Positions 8,761 through 18,238 of a DNA stretch of 64,000 bases are shown one piece after another. This DNA is from Prosthecochloris sp. (GTDB taxonomy: Bacteria; Bacteroidota; Chlorobiia; Chlorobiales; Chlorobiaceae), in assembly GCA_015482705.2 (NCBI GenBank), contig JADMLA020000040.1:62001-126000 (forward strand). The letters are read 5' to 3'. The notes under the pieces are model-generated. The model had not been told where the DNA came from. It worked only from the letters and a program-made list of their open reading frames with translations, and did not search any database. The stretch's first letter is position 1, and each line of letters begins with the position of its first letter. Both the position numbers and the translations under genes were made by a program.

Positions 8761-9516
8761 ATGGCCGATATGGATCTTTTTTATACACCTTCCCACAGTA
8801 TTGATCTCACAGGGGGAACTCTTCTCGTTGAAGGGGAAGAGTATTTTCATATGACAAAAGTTCTTAGAAAAAAAGAGGGAGAAACCGTTCATTTTACCGA
8901 CGGGGACGGGCTTTCGATAACGGCTGAGATTACGAAAATCCGCCGTGACGGCTTGTCTGCAGTCATTATTTCTGAAGAACGAGTAGCCCCTCCGACGACA
9001 AAAGTGACGGTTGCCATGTCGCTTCTGAAATCGTCTCAGAGGTTTGACTTTTTCCTTGAAAAGGCTACCGAACTTGGCGTTAGTGGCATCATACCCATGG
9101 TAACCGACCGAACGGTTTCACAGCCGAAAGCTGAAAAAGTCGACAAGAAGCTGCAACGATGGAAAAAGATTCTTGTTTCTGCTTCGCTTCAGACAAAAAG
9201 GTATCATCTTCCTGAGATCACCAAACCTCTTTTGTTCAATGAGGTGTTGGGTCTCGGGGGATATGATGTAAAACTGATTTCCTACGAGTTGTCCGATGCA
9301 GCGCCCAGGGCATCATTTACGGGAAAAAATGTGTTGTTTATTGTTGGTGGTGAAGGCGGATTTACTGAAGAGGAGGTACGGTGTTCCTGCAAGAGGGGTT
9401 TTGATGAAATATCGTTCGGTCACTCGATTCTTCGTGCGGAGACAGCTGGTGTTTTCGCCGTTGCCATGGTCCGTTCGCAGGTTCTGGCGAACGGGGCTCA
9501 GGGTGAGTGGCTGTGA
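8761..9516 (+). CDS. rsmE: 16S rRNA (uracil1498-N3)-methyltransferase
   Basis: The protein has the N-terminal PUA-like half (EYFHMTKVLRKKEGE) and the SPOUT-knot half with LEKATELGV, a VGGEGGF SAM-binding loop and LGxxILRAETA (here FGHSILRAETAG). RsmE methylates U1498 in the decoding region of 16S rRNA. Length, about 251 residues, is normal. I chose ATG 8761, 7 bp after the comF stop; the longer frame would need a TTG start. Confidence 0.92.
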   Translation: MADMDLFYTPSHSIDLTGGTLLVEGEEYFHMTKVLRKKEGETVHFTDGDGLSITAEITKIRRDGLSAVIISEERVAPPTTKVTVAMSLLKSSQRFDFFLEKATELGVSGIIPMVTDRTVSQPKAEKVDKKLQRWKKILVSASLQTKRYHLPEITKPLLFNEVLGLGGYDVKLISYELSDAAPRASFTGKNVLFIVGGEGGFTEEEVRCSCKRGFDEISFGHSILRAETAGVFAVAMVRSQVLANGAQGEWL

Positions 9517-9554
9517 AGAGAGGTTGCGAATCATTTTTCTGACGGGATGAAACT

Positions 9555-10661
9555 ATGCAAAAAACAATACTCAACAATATCATACTCCTGCTCTTTGTAC
9601 TGGTGATTTCAGCGATTTTCGTGACCATGGTTTACAATTTTCTCATGGTCATTCTCATTGCAGCCATTTTTTCCGGACTAGCAATGCCATTGTACCGATG
9701 GTTCGAACGCCTTTTCAAAGGAAAGAAGAGTCTGAGTGCGGCCATGACACTGTTGGCCATAGCGATCATTCTGATATTTCCGTTACTTGCCCTGCTCGGC
9801 ATCATTGCCGGACAGGCTATCATAGTGAGCCGTTCTGTCGGCCCCTGGATCGAACAGCGTCTTGAAGAACCGGTGGCGTTACCTGATATTATCGAATCAC
9901 TTCCTTATTCCGAAACGATCATAGAATACAGCGATGAGATTCTGCAGCGTCTCGGTGAGCTGGTTGGCAAGATGAGTTCTTTTCTTTTCGAAAATATCTC
10001 TTCTTTCACTCTCTCGACTGTGCATACGCTCTTCATGATGTTCGTGTTCTTTTATACCATGTTTTTTTTCCTTCGGGACGGTAGGATGTTCCTCGAAAAA
10101 ATTCTCTATTACCTTCCTCTCAGCGAACGCGATCAGTTACGTATGCTCGATAAGTTCACCTCGGTAACGGGAGCCACTATCAGAGGGACTTTTGTCATCG
10201 GTATTATTCAGGGGACTCTTGCCGGAATTGCTTTGGGGATCGCCGGTATAGATAGTGCAGTGTTTTGGGGTGCGGTCATGACGGTGCTGTCGATTATACC
10301 AGTGATAGGATCAGGGCTTGTATGGGGACCTGCGGCTATTTTTCTCTATGCAACAGGAGAGTATATCGCAGCAACAGGTCTTTTACTTTTCTGCGGCCTG
10401 CTTGTCAGCAGCATCGATAATGTTTTACGGCCTATACTTGTCGGAAGAGACACCAAAATGCACGAACTTCTGATCTTTTTCGGGACTTTCGGCGGGCTCA
10501 GCCTTTTTGGTATCGCAGGGTTTATTGTCGGTCCTGTCATCGCCGCCCTGTTTATCACTGTCTGGGAGATTTACGGCGAGACGTTCAAGGAATACCTCAA
10601 ATCGTTGAAAAATCCCGATCCGTGTCGTGATAGCGAGGCAGGTGAAAACCCGTTGGAGTGA
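9555..10661 (+). CDS. AI-2E/PerM-family membrane transporter
   Basis: The 368-residue protein has two N-terminal helices, a central amphipathic region, and a C-terminal bundle with the family pattern around DNVLRPILVG and GTFGGLSLFGIAGFIVGP. The family includes TqsA (autoinducer-2 export), PerM and a Na+/H+ antiporter, so the substrate here is unknown. The start ATG is 38 bp downstream of rsmE, suggesting the same transcription unit. Confidence 0.85.
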   Translation: MQKTILNNIILLLFVLVISAIFVTMVYNFLMVILIAAIFSGLAMPLYRWFERLFKGKKSLSAAMTLLAIAIILIFPLLALLGIIAGQAIIVSRSVGPWIEQRLEEPVALPDIIESLPYSETIIEYSDEILQRLGELVGKMSSFLFENISSFTLSTVHTLFMMFVFFYTMFFFLRDGRMFLEKILYYLPLSERDQLRMLDKFTSVTGATIRGTFVIGIIQGTLAGIALGIAGIDSAVFWGAVMTVLSIIPVIGSGLVWGPAAIFLYATGEYIAATGLLLFCGLLVSSIDNVLRPILVGRDTKMHELLIFFGTFGGLSLFGIAGFIVGPVIAALFITVWEIYGETFKEYLKSLKNPDPCRDSEAGENPLE

Positions 10662-10770
10662 AAAACGATATTGTCAGGCTTCATTTGCTTTTTTACATTG
10701 AATGAATTGATGAACTGAGCAGTTGTGATAATTGATAGATTCTGAAAATTTGATGATGACGTGAAGGGCC

Positions 10771-11706
10771 ATGAGGCAGTCTTTAACAGTGTTCATTATT
10801 TCCCTTTTCCTCCTGGTTACGGGTTTGTTGTCAGCAGCGTCGCCTTTTTCTTATGCGAAGCCGAGCCCTGCTGAACGGGACAGCCTGAATTTCGAGCAGG
10901 AAATCAACTCGTACATCCTCAAGGACATGAACACATCGAAAGTGCTTATGTCCAAAAATTCCAAAAAACGCATACAGCCGGCGAGTCTTACGAAAATATT
11001 GACCGCGATCATTGCGATTGAAAGTGGAAAGCTCGGCAGTGTCGTCATAATTCCGGAAGAAGCGACGAATGTTGAGCCAACCAAGGCCGGTTTTGATCCG
11101 GGAGAGAAAATCCGGCTTGTGGATCTGGTCAAGGCTTCGATGGTCCGTTCAAGCAATGATGCGGCGTTTGCTATTGCGTACTACCTTGGCGGCAGCGTCG
11201 AAGGATTTGCTGGTATAATGAACCGTAAGGCGAAGGAAATAGGCATGAAGCACTCACATTTCACCAACCCTGCAGGTTATGACCGGGATGTGTACGCAGG
11301 GCATTACTCGACGGCGGGTGATCTGCTTCTGCTTACCGAATATGCTATCGGCAACGAAATTTTCAACCGTGTCGTTGCACTTGATTCCGTTTCGTTTTTT
11401 GAACAGGAAACAAAGAAAAAGTACTTTCTCAAATCGAGTAACAAGCTTCTCGAAAACTATCCTTATGCCGTAGGTATCAAGACCGGTTATACTCTTAGGG
11501 CAGGAAGATGCCTCATTGCCAGAGCCAAAAGGGATAAAAAGGACATGGTTCTTGTTATGCTCAAAGCGGGGAAAAAACGTTGGGAGCTTGCAGAAAGGAT
11601 GTTTGAACAGGCTTTTGCCGAGAGTCAAAAGAAGAAGGTTTCTTACCGCCCGGACGGGAGTGAGGATGTCCGGCCCCTGATACTTAAAGGCGGTGCGCTT
11701 CAGTGA
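10771..11706 (+). CDS. dacA: D-alanyl-D-alanine carboxypeptidase (low-molecular-mass PBP, peptidase S11)
   Basis: An N-terminal signal sequence (hydrophobic to about residue 24) precedes the three penicilloyl-serine motifs in order: S72-L-T-K75 (nucleophile S72), S127-S-N129 and K237-T-G239. The enzyme trims the terminal D-Ala of peptidoglycan stem peptides in the periplasm. At 311 residues it has the catalytic domain but little of the C-terminal amphipathic anchor found in E. coli PBP5. The ATG at 10771 follows a 109-bp AT-rich gap that may hold its own promoter. Confidence 0.9.
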   Translation: MRQSLTVFIISLFLLVTGLLSAASPFSYAKPSPAERDSLNFEQEINSYILKDMNTSKVLMSKNSKKRIQPASLTKILTAIIAIESGKLGSVVIIPEEATNVEPTKAGFDPGEKIRLVDLVKASMVRSSNDAAFAIAYYLGGSVEGFAGIMNRKAKEIGMKHSHFTNPAGYDRDVYAGHYSTAGDLLLLTEYAIGNEIFNRVVALDSVSFFEQETKKKYFLKSSNKLLENYPYAVGIKTGYTLRAGRCLIARAKRDKKDMVLVMLKAGKKRWELAERMFEQAFAESQKKKVSYRPDGSEDVRPLILKGGALQ

Positions 11707-11741
11707 AAAAAACATGGTTTGATGGGGTGAAAGGGAGCTCG

Positions 11742-11855
11742 ATGGCCAGTTGGCTTGAGAACGACATTGCAGAAAAAATATGCCGCCCCGTGAAAATCAA
11801 ATCTCCGTTTTACGGTGCGGCAGGGCATGTTACCATAGAGCTAGCCGGTATATAA
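11742..11855 (+). CDS. Possible 37-residue small protein
   Basis: A short frame runs from ATG 11742 to TAA 11853-11855 with AAGGGAG a few bases before the start. It can be extended in frame back to a GTG overlapping the dacA stop, giving 50 codons. The peptide is mixed-charge, not hydrophobic, and resembles no family I know. It lies between dacA and the convergent ndk. It may be translated or may simply be 3' UTR. Confidence 0.3.
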   Translation: MASWLENDIAEKICRPVKIKSPFYGAAGHVTIELAGI

Positions 11856-11879
11856 ACGCTCTCTTTGAACAGCGTTTAT
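11852..11879. terminator. Hairpin between convergent dacA region and ndk
   Basis: A perfect 9-bp inverted repeat (ATAAACGCT at 11852-11860 and AGCGTTTAT at 11871-11879) with a 10-base loop sits exactly between the plus-strand run and the end of ndk. Neither side has a long T tract, so termination in both directions is inference. Confidence 0.4.
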
Positions 11880-12304
11880 CAGTTATCGACACGGACGGCG
11901 TCTTCGGTGGAGAAAAAGAACGAGGATTCGATTCCGGCGTTTTCGTCAGAGTCCGAACCATGGACAATGTTCTCGCCTTTGCTGTCCGCATAGAGTTTAC
12001 GGATGGTGCCTTCTGTAGCTTCTGCCGGGTCGGTCGCTCCGATAAGTTTACGGAAATCTTCGACGGCATTTTCCTTTTCGAGAATCATCGGTACGCATGG
12101 CCCGGAAGACATGAATTCGACAAGTTCCCCGTAAAATGGTCGTTCGCGGTGTACAGCATAAAATGCACCGGCTGTTTCTGTTGTCAGCTTTGTTTTTTTC
12201 ATGGCGACAATACGAAACCCTGCACGTTCGATTTTATCGATTACTGCACCGATAAGCTGTTTACGAACACAATCTGGTTTGAGAATGGTTAGTGTTCTTT
12301 CCAT
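11879..12304 (-). CDS. ndk: Nucleoside diphosphate kinase
   Basis: The 141-residue protein starts [13 protein letters not shown] and carries the active-site NIVHGSDS motif with phospho-accepting H115, as in all NDKs. It balances NTP and dNTP pools by moving the gamma phosphate from ATP. Length is standard. It is transcribed against the upstream run and stands alone. Confidence 0.96.
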   Translation of the reverse strand: MERTLTILKPDCVRKQLIGAVIDKIERAGFRIVAMKKTKLTTETAGAFYAVHRERPFYGELVEFMSSGPCVPMILEKENAVEDFRKLIGATDPAEATEGTIRKLYADSKGENIVHGSDSDENAGIESSFFFSTEDAVRVDN

Positions 12305-12441
12305 TGGAATGTCTGTTTAATTGTCTGTTTAATGGATACTGTGCGTCTGTACCTGTGCGAAAATACGTAATGTCGGTTGAATTTGAAAGGGAGAACTGTA
12401 CCGATATTCAGGGGCGCCTGATACCGTGGTTTGTTTTACGT

Positions 12442-13767
12442 TCAGGTATCGTTTTGCGCCCCGTGATCGAAGAGTACCAGAATTTTACCGACTCGTTGTC
12501 CATCCATTTTGATGACCTTGAAAAGCATATTCTGCCACTCGAGGGTATCCATTACAGAAGGGACTTTTTCAAGCTTTGTCATAAGAAACCCGCCCATGGT
12601 ATCATAACGGGGGTCTTCTTCATCGAGGAAATTATCGAGATCGAATTCTGTGATAAAGTCGTCTACCGGTAGAAGCCCATCGATAATCCAGGTTCGCTGG
12701 CTTCTGCGCACAATTTTTTTCGTGCCTTCGAGGTCGTCCGCAGGAATATCTCCGACGATGCTTTCAAGCACGTCGGTAAGTGTGATTGCTCCTTGTACAA
12801 ATCCCTGTTCATCTATTACCAATGCAAGATGCGCCCTGTTTTCCTTGAAAAGCTCGAGTACCTGAAATGCTGGGACTGATTCAGGGACGAACAGCGGCGG
12901 TTTCATTGCCGTACGGATGGTCGCTTTGAGGTTGCCTGGTTTGAGCAACTGTTTGTTTACCAGATCGAGCGAGCGCACAACACCTCTGAGATTATCGAGG
13001 CTTCCTTCGGCAACGGGAAACCGCGAACGTCCGCTTGCCTGCATTTTGGAGATCAATTCCTCGTCGGTGGCATTGAGGTCGAGCCATTCGATCTCGCTTT
13101 TCGGGGTCATCATGGAGCTGGCTCGTTTATCGCTCAACCGGAAAATTCTCGAAACCATCTCGTATTCGACTGACTCGAAAACTCCTTTCTTTGCACCTTG
13201 TTTTATCATCAGCATCACTTCTTCATCGCTCACGAGAGGCTTCTCGGTATTTTTTATGCCGATGATTTTCAGAACGATATTCGTCGATCCGTTGATAAGG
13301 CTGACCACAGGTGCACTTATCCGGCAGAGGATATCGATAACTCGTGCAATGTTGAGCGCTATCTGCTCGGGATGTTGCAGCGCGATTTTTTTCGGTGCGA
13401 GTTCACCGATGATCAGGGTGAAATAGGTGACACTCACGACGACCAGGCCAAGAGCCAGTTCCTCACTGTATGGTTCGAGGGGTTCGATTCCTGAAATGAG
13501 CTCTGAGACGGGACCGGAAAAGCTTACACCGCTGAATGCACCGGCAAGTGTACCGATGAGAGTGATGCCTACCTGTATGGCGGAGAGGAATTTACCGGGG
13601 TTGTCAAGCAGTTCGAGAACAAGCGTAGCTCGGGCTATACCGGCTTCGCGCAACTCATGTAGTTTGGTTTCCCTTGAAGAAATAATCGCAAATTCAGCCA
13701 TCGAAAAGAAACCGTTCGCTAAAATCAGGCCGAATAATATAAAGAGTTCTAATATATCAGAATCCAT
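12442..13767 (-). CDS. CNNM/CorC-family transporter with CBS pair
   Basis: Domain order is clear: an N-terminal CNNM (DUF21) membrane domain with about four helices (residues 1-190, including NGFFSMAEFAIISSR and GELAPKKIALQ), a CBS pair (about 205-330, with MTPKSEIEWL and ALVIDEQGFVQGAITLTDVLESIVGD in pieces), and a C-terminal CorC_HlyC domain. Relatives are implicated in Mg2+/Co2+ transport and are often mislabelled haemolysins. I start at ATG 13767, just before the first helix; an upstream in-frame ATG adds 25 unlikely residues. Confidence 0.88.
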   Translation of the reverse strand: MDSDILELFILFGLILANGFFSMAEFAIISSRETKLHELREAGIARATLVLELLDNPGKFLSAIQVGITLIGTLAGAFSGVSFSGPVSELISGIEPLEPYSEELALGLVVVSVTYFTLIIGELAPKKIALQHPEQIALNIARVIDILCRISAPVVSLINGSTNIVLKIIGIKNTEKPLVSDEEVMLMIKQGAKKGVFESVEYEMVSRIFRLSDKRASSMMTPKSEIEWLDLNATDEELISKMQASGRSRFPVAEGSLDNLRGVVRSLDLVNKQLLKPGNLKATIRTAMKPPLFVPESVPAFQVLELFKENRAHLALVIDEQGFVQGAITLTDVLESIVGDIPADDLEGTKKIVRRSQRTWIIDGLLPVDDFITEFDLDNFLDEEDPRYDTMGGFLMTKLEKVPSVMDTLEWQNMLFKVIKMDGQRVGKILVLFDHGAQNDT

Positions 13768-14083
13768 ATTGATGGCACGAAGGTGCCTGGGGATAAAAAG
13801 TCTAAAAGTTATGTCTTTACTGAATTGGACAGCTGTTGGCATGCGACCGGTCCGCGGTGCGCTGAAAAATCAGGTGCTCAATTACAGGTAAATGTATTAA
13901 TTAGAAAAGATAGGTAAAAAATCCCCAATGGAAACATATTGTAAAGTCGACGACAACAGTCGTTTTGCTTGAGTTCTATTGTGGGAAGTTGGATTGTCGT
14001 GATTCATTGTTCATGCATGAAAATATAGCTAAACTTTACACAATTCGTAAGATATAAACCTGAGCCGAAAATCGAACAATATA
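13768..14083. other. Divergent intergenic region
   Basis: This 316-bp AT-rich gap separates the minus-strand CNNM gene from the plus-strand TPR lipoprotein and must hold both promoters. I could not fix a convincing -35/-10 pair and see no gene, repeat or long hairpin in it. Confidence 0.5.
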
Positions 14084-16168
14084 ATGAATACGACCGTTGG
14101 TATCATACGTCATATCGTCCTAGTATCCGTAGTTTTTGTTGCCGCAGCATGTGCAAAATCCGAAAAGGAGCCGGCAGGTGAAGGAAGGACTGTATTGTAC
14201 GAGAAGGCGGCTGTCCATGCTGCGAATCATGATTATGAAAAAGCGCTTGAATTACTGAACAAAGGGCTTGCTCGAGATACACTGGACGGCTTTTCGCCTG
14301 AAACCGCCGAAGTGTTGAACCGCAAGAGTGTCATAGAAGCGTTGACGGGAGACTATTTCGATGCTCTCGCCTCTCATGAGGTCATTGAACAACGGTGTAA
14401 AGGGATGCTCGCCGATAGTGTCGAGGCAGAACGAATCCGCAGGAAAGCGCTACTTCTTTCTGAACTCGGTGAGTTTTCCGAAGCGGAAAAGGCTTTGATG
14501 AAAATCTCTGCAATGAGTGTTCAGGATTCACTGAAGCTTGCTTTTTTCCAGATTCAGGCTGGAGAGTACGAGAAAGCTTTTGCCTTGTACAAAGGAGTGA
14601 GCGGTAACACCGATCCGCTCATTTCGCTGCAGGCATATACAGGGATGCTCGAGCTGAGTCTCGATGAGTCGTTCGAAAAGCCTGAAGCACCTTCCTTCTA
14701 TGTACATAAATCTATCGGACTTGCAAGGAGGTTGCTCGATGGGGAGCGGAAAGGAACGGAAATGGCGGAGGCGCTTGCCCTGCGCCGAACGGCGATGTTG
14801 CTCGAGATGTTTCCTGCTCATGTCGAGAATGCGAGCTATCTTTATTTCAAGGCACTTGCACGAGCCCGTCTTGCAGGTGAAGAAAGACTTGTTCAGTTAC
14901 TGGATTTCGAATCCAACGCTGTTCTGGCCAATAATCCTGAGGTCTACGCACGCACGCTCGATTACTTTGAAAGAAACAATATGCCGCTTGCGAAAATGGT
15001 CGTTCTGTTGAAACAGGGGACCAGGTCGAAAATGGATGACGCTGAAAAAATAAAAGCATTGAAAAAAGGATTGAGCATCTACCAGTATCAACATGCTCCA
15101 TATCCTGGTTATGCCATTGATGAGCTTTTCGACCGCTCGACCGAAACATTGGTGGAATTGCTGCTGAGTAAAGGCAGGTACGCCGAGGCTTTTGAATATG
15201 ATGAACTCAAAAAGCTGTATGTGTTAAAACAAACGGTACTCCATAATTATGATTCTTTAGAACTGTCCGGTAAGCATGAAAAGCTCGCTTTCCAAGTCGA
15301 AAGGTTGGGGCTGGAGCTAAGTGCGTTGCTGCAGCGATCGATGAATTGTTTTGAATCGGGTCGTGGATATGACAAACATGCGGTGACAATCGATGCAATC
15401 AACAAAAAACGGGGGCGGTTTTACGAAAAACTCGGTGCGTTACGCAGTGTTTCACCTTTGCACGCGGAACGGTTGGTGCTGACTCCCGTTACGCTGAGAA
15501 CGGTTCAGCAGACGCTCGATGACAACCACGCTGTGTTGAAAATTATCGAGGGGAAGCACTGGTGTACGGTGTTTCTGGTGCAAAACGGTAATGTTGACGT
15601 TTCGAGGCGGAAAATCAATGCAACGCATTACCGGTCCAGACTGGGGCTTTTGACGGAACGTCTTGCAATGAGTGCAGGAACCGGTATTATCCCTCTTGCA
15701 AGAGACCCTGAGCGGCTGTGGCTGACTGACCTTTTGATCAAGCCATATACAGGCCGCCTGCAGGATATGGAACGATTGACGGTAATCGCAGGTGAACCGG
15801 TTCCTGCCCATTTGCTGGGGAACAATCGGTTTCTCGTTCGGGATTTTCCGGTGTCGTGGATTTACTCGGCAAACGAGCTTGTTTATCAGGCTTCTCTGAA
15901 GGAAGAAAATGATATCGAAGGTGAGTTTGCATTTTATGGTGTCGAAAAGTATCGAGATGCCCTGGAACGGAAATTAACGCATCCTCGTCAGGCCGTTTTC
16001 TTGCTTTGGAAACATTTTTCCGATGCAGAGCTTGACGAAATACGGGTGTTGCTTACACTGTCTTTGCAACAGGGGGGAGATCCTTCCGGTATGCTGCATC
16101 AACTGGTGCAAAACAAGCAAGCTGAAAGTGAGCAGTGGTTTTATGTATCCGAATATGGGATGAGATGA
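14084..16168 (+). CDS. TPR lipoprotein with a degenerate CHAT-like C-terminus
   Basis: The 694-residue product has a lipoprotein signal peptide with lipobox VAAAC (C23), predicting a lipid-anchored envelope protein. Residues about 35-400 are helical TPR-like repeats (for example HDYEKALELLNKGL). The C-terminus resembles a CHAT caspase-like domain: VIAGEPVPAHLL near 565, FPVSWIYSANELV near 590 (CHAT: vsyapSa..l), and FLLWKHFSDAELDEIRVLL near 638 (CHAT: lWkvdDeat). The stretch between the last two, which should carry the catalytic His-Gly and Cys, is reduced to about 40 residues with no candidate dyad. It is therefore probably a non-catalytic scaffold. It stands alone downstream of a divergent promoter region. 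Confidence 0.7.
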   Translation: MNTTVGIIRHIVLVSVVFVAAACAKSEKEPAGEGRTVLYEKAAVHAANHDYEKALELLNKGLARDTLDGFSPETAEVLNRKSVIEALTGDYFDALASHEVIEQRCKGMLADSVEAERIRRKALLLSELGEFSEAEKALMKISAMSVQDSLKLAFFQIQAGEYEKAFALYKGVSGNTDPLISLQAYTGMLELSLDESFEKPEAPSFYVHKSIGLARRLLDGERKGTEMAEALALRRTAMLLEMFPAHVENASYLYFKALARARLAGEERLVQLLDFESNAVLANNPEVYARTLDYFERNNMPLAKMVVLLKQGTRSKMDDAEKIKALKKGLSIYQYQHAPYPGYAIDELFDRSTETLVELLLSKGRYAEAFEYDELKKLYVLKQTVLHNYDSLELSGKHEKLAFQVERLGLELSALLQRSMNCFESGRGYDKHAVTIDAINKKRGRFYEKLGALRSVSPLHAERLVLTPVTLRTVQQTLDDNHAVLKIIEGKHWCTVFLVQNGNVDVSRRKINATHYRSRLGLLTERLAMSAGTGIIPLARDPERLWLTDLLIKPYTGRLQDMERLTVIAGEPVPAHLLGNNRFLVRDFPVSWIYSANELVYQASLKEENDIEGEFAFYGVEKYRDALERKLTHPRQAVFLLWKHFSDAELDEIRVLLTLSLQQGGDPSGMLHQLVQNKQAESEQWFYVSEYGMR

Positions 16169-16319
16169 ACGACGACCGAGGCCTTCGTGATTGAAGCTAA
16201 TGTATGAAAGTCCATGACGATCTGGTCGGGGTGCAGTCGTGGAGGCAACTGTAAATTATTGTTAATTCAATTGTCATGATGGCTTAATTTTTGTAAACTA
16301 AAAAAATTGAGCGTTTTGG

Positions 16320-17282
16320 GTGGTTCAGAAGAATTCAACGGATGACATAAATCACGTGCGTGTCATGGCGGATGGAGCGACATTCGGTTCTGCAAGCGAC
16401 TTGCTGGTAAGCAAGCTCATTTTGGCCAGAAAAGAGAAGGGGCTTTCTCTTGAGGAACTCAGTGCCGAGACGAGAATAAAGAAGGACCACCTGGAAAAAA
16501 TCGAGGCGGGGAACTTGACGTTTTTACCTGCTGCATACGTATACGCTTTTCTGAAGGAATATGCCCAGGCCCTCGATATATATGACAGTGACCTTATAGA
16601 GCGTTGCAGGGATGAACTCAGTATTCCTACCGATCTCAAAATCAGCCAGGTTGATGAACCGGTAGAGGACGAACAGAATGACGGGAATGGGGAGCGCCTT
16701 TCAGGCATGTTCGGCGCCGTTACAGCCGCTGGTGGTAAAGCTCCTGCCACTGCATTTCTTATAGGAGGTGCGGTACTCATTGTCCTTGTGTTGTTTGTCA
16801 TTTCATTTTTCATGTTTTCCGGGCCTTCGGGTGATGAACAGACTGGTTCACAAAAGGGGAATGATGCTTCGGCACCTGTTGTCGAATCGCAACCGGAGTT
16901 CGGTCTGGCAGAAGCTGATTCGGTTGTCCAGGCCGATACGCTTGCAACGGTGACTGCCGATGAACGTGACGTTTCTTCCGATCTTGCCGTAATGCAGGAG
17001 AAGTGGGCACAAGGGGTATCGTTTTTACCCGAATCGTCGACATCACCCTACCAGAAAATACTGATTGTCCGGATTACCGATGATCTCAGCTGGGTAAAGA
17101 TCATAGCCGATGACGGCGACATGGTCTATCCCGGTGGCCAGTTCAAGGCCGGGGAAGTGCTGCGTTATGAGGCGAAAAGGAAGTTTTGGGTCAACATTGG
17201 CCGTCCTCCTTTTGTTGAGCTGTATCTGAACGGTGAAAAAGTCCCTCCGTTTCGTAAAAGAACTGTCGTGCTGGGTGAATAG
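16320..17282 (+). CDS. rodZ: RodZ-like HTH membrane protein
   Basis: An N-terminal HTH_25/Xre-like domain (about residues 26-95, with LILARKEKGLSLEELSAET) is followed by an acidic linker, one transmembrane helix (about 144-167), a low-complexity Ser/Asp/Gln-rich periplasmic linker and a C-terminal DUF4115 beta domain. This is the RodZ plan, a cell-shape factor bridging MreB and the periplasm. The start is uncertain: GTG 16320 gives the full frame, and an ATG at 16365 would remove 15 residues; neither has a good Shine-Dalgarno. mreB is not in the window. Confidence 0.75.
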   Translation: MVQKNSTDDINHVRVMADGATFGSASDLLVSKLILARKEKGLSLEELSAETRIKKDHLEKIEAGNLTFLPAAYVYAFLKEYAQALDIYDSDLIERCRDELSIPTDLKISQVDEPVEDEQNDGNGERLSGMFGAVTAAGGKAPATAFLIGGAVLIVLVLFVISFFMFSGPSGDEQTGSQKGNDASAPVVESQPEFGLAEADSVVQADTLATVTADERDVSSDLAVMQEKWAQGVSFLPESSTSPYQKILIVRITDDLSWVKIIADDGDMVYPGGQFKAGEVLRYEAKRKFWVNIGRPPFVELYLNGEKVPPFRKRTVVLGE

Positions 17283-17456
17283 TGATTCCCGGTTTGACGC
17301 TTCGAGCTGGCTTTGTACAATTTCCTAAGTACTCAATTGATTGATTTTACCATGTTAGATTGTGTCTGGTAAAACAGGGAATTTATTGTCCGATTTATGT
17401 ATTCCTTTATCAGTATTTGGTTATGTGCTTGTTTCGGTCATTAAAACGCATATGAA

Positions 17457-18161
17457 GTGAATGATATATCAGGAAAGGTTGTGCTTGTAACTGGGGCTGC
17501 CGGTGCGTTGGGGACTGTTGTGTCGAAAAAGTTCTTCGATAAAGGTGCTGCAGTGGCTCTTTTCGATAAGCATATCGATCTGCTTGCCAACCAGTGGCAA
17601 GATCAAGAAAGGGTGATGTATCAGGAAGTCGACCTTACGCGTGTATCCTCTGTTGAAACGTCGGTTGGCCGGGTTATGGAGCGTTTCGGACGTATTGACG
17701 CCCTGGTCAATATTGCCGGTGGTTTTACTATGGGGCACCTTGTGCATGAAGCTGCTGAAGAGACATGGGACTATATGCTCGATCTCAATGCAAAGAGTGT
17801 TTTTCTGATGACGAAAGCGGTCATTCCGTTTATGCGCAAACAGAAGAGAGGAAGTGTTGTCAATGTCTCGGCAAAAACAGCGGTGAAAGGAGGAACCGGT
17901 ATCGCTCCGTATGTTGTTTCGAAGTCGGCTGTTATAAAGCTTACAGAGTGCCTCGCTGAAGAAAACCGGCAGGCAGGAATAAACGTTAACTGTGTTTTGC
18001 CCAGTATCATCGATACGCCTGCCAATCGGAAAGATATGCCGGATGCTGATTTTTCCCTTTGGGTCTCGCCGGAAGCCATAGCCGATGTTATTCTTTTTCT
18101 CGTTTCTCAGGAGTCCAGGGCTGTACATGGTGCTTCGATTCCGGTATATGGATTGAGCTGA
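17457..18161 (+). CDS. Short-chain dehydrogenase/reductase
   Basis: A 234-residue classical-length SDR with the cofactor motif TGAAGALG (residues 12-19), NIAGG near 85, and catalytic S138, Y152 and K156. It should be an NAD(P)H-dependent oxidoreductase. The C-terminal stretch [20 protein letters not shown] resembles that of dihydropteridine reductase-like SDRs, which is suggestive because Chlorobium makes pterins, but that pattern also occurs in other SDRs. The start is GTG 17457. It may be co-transcribed with cysK, 77 bp downstream. Confidence 0.8.
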   Translation: MNDISGKVVLVTGAAGALGTVVSKKFFDKGAAVALFDKHIDLLANQWQDQERVMYQEVDLTRVSSVETSVGRVMERFGRIDALVNIAGGFTMGHLVHEAAEETWDYMLDLNAKSVFLMTKAVIPFMRKQKRGSVVNVSAKTAVKGGTGIAPYVVSKSAVIKLTECLAEENRQAGINVNCVLPSIIDTPANRKDMPDADFSLWVSPEAIADVILFLVSQESRAVHGASIPVYGLS

Positions 18162-18238
18162 AACGCGTCAAGACCTATCAGCCTTTCAGACGATTTTTGT
18201 GTAGGGTTGCGGTAACATTTGAATGGTTCGTCGTTAAC

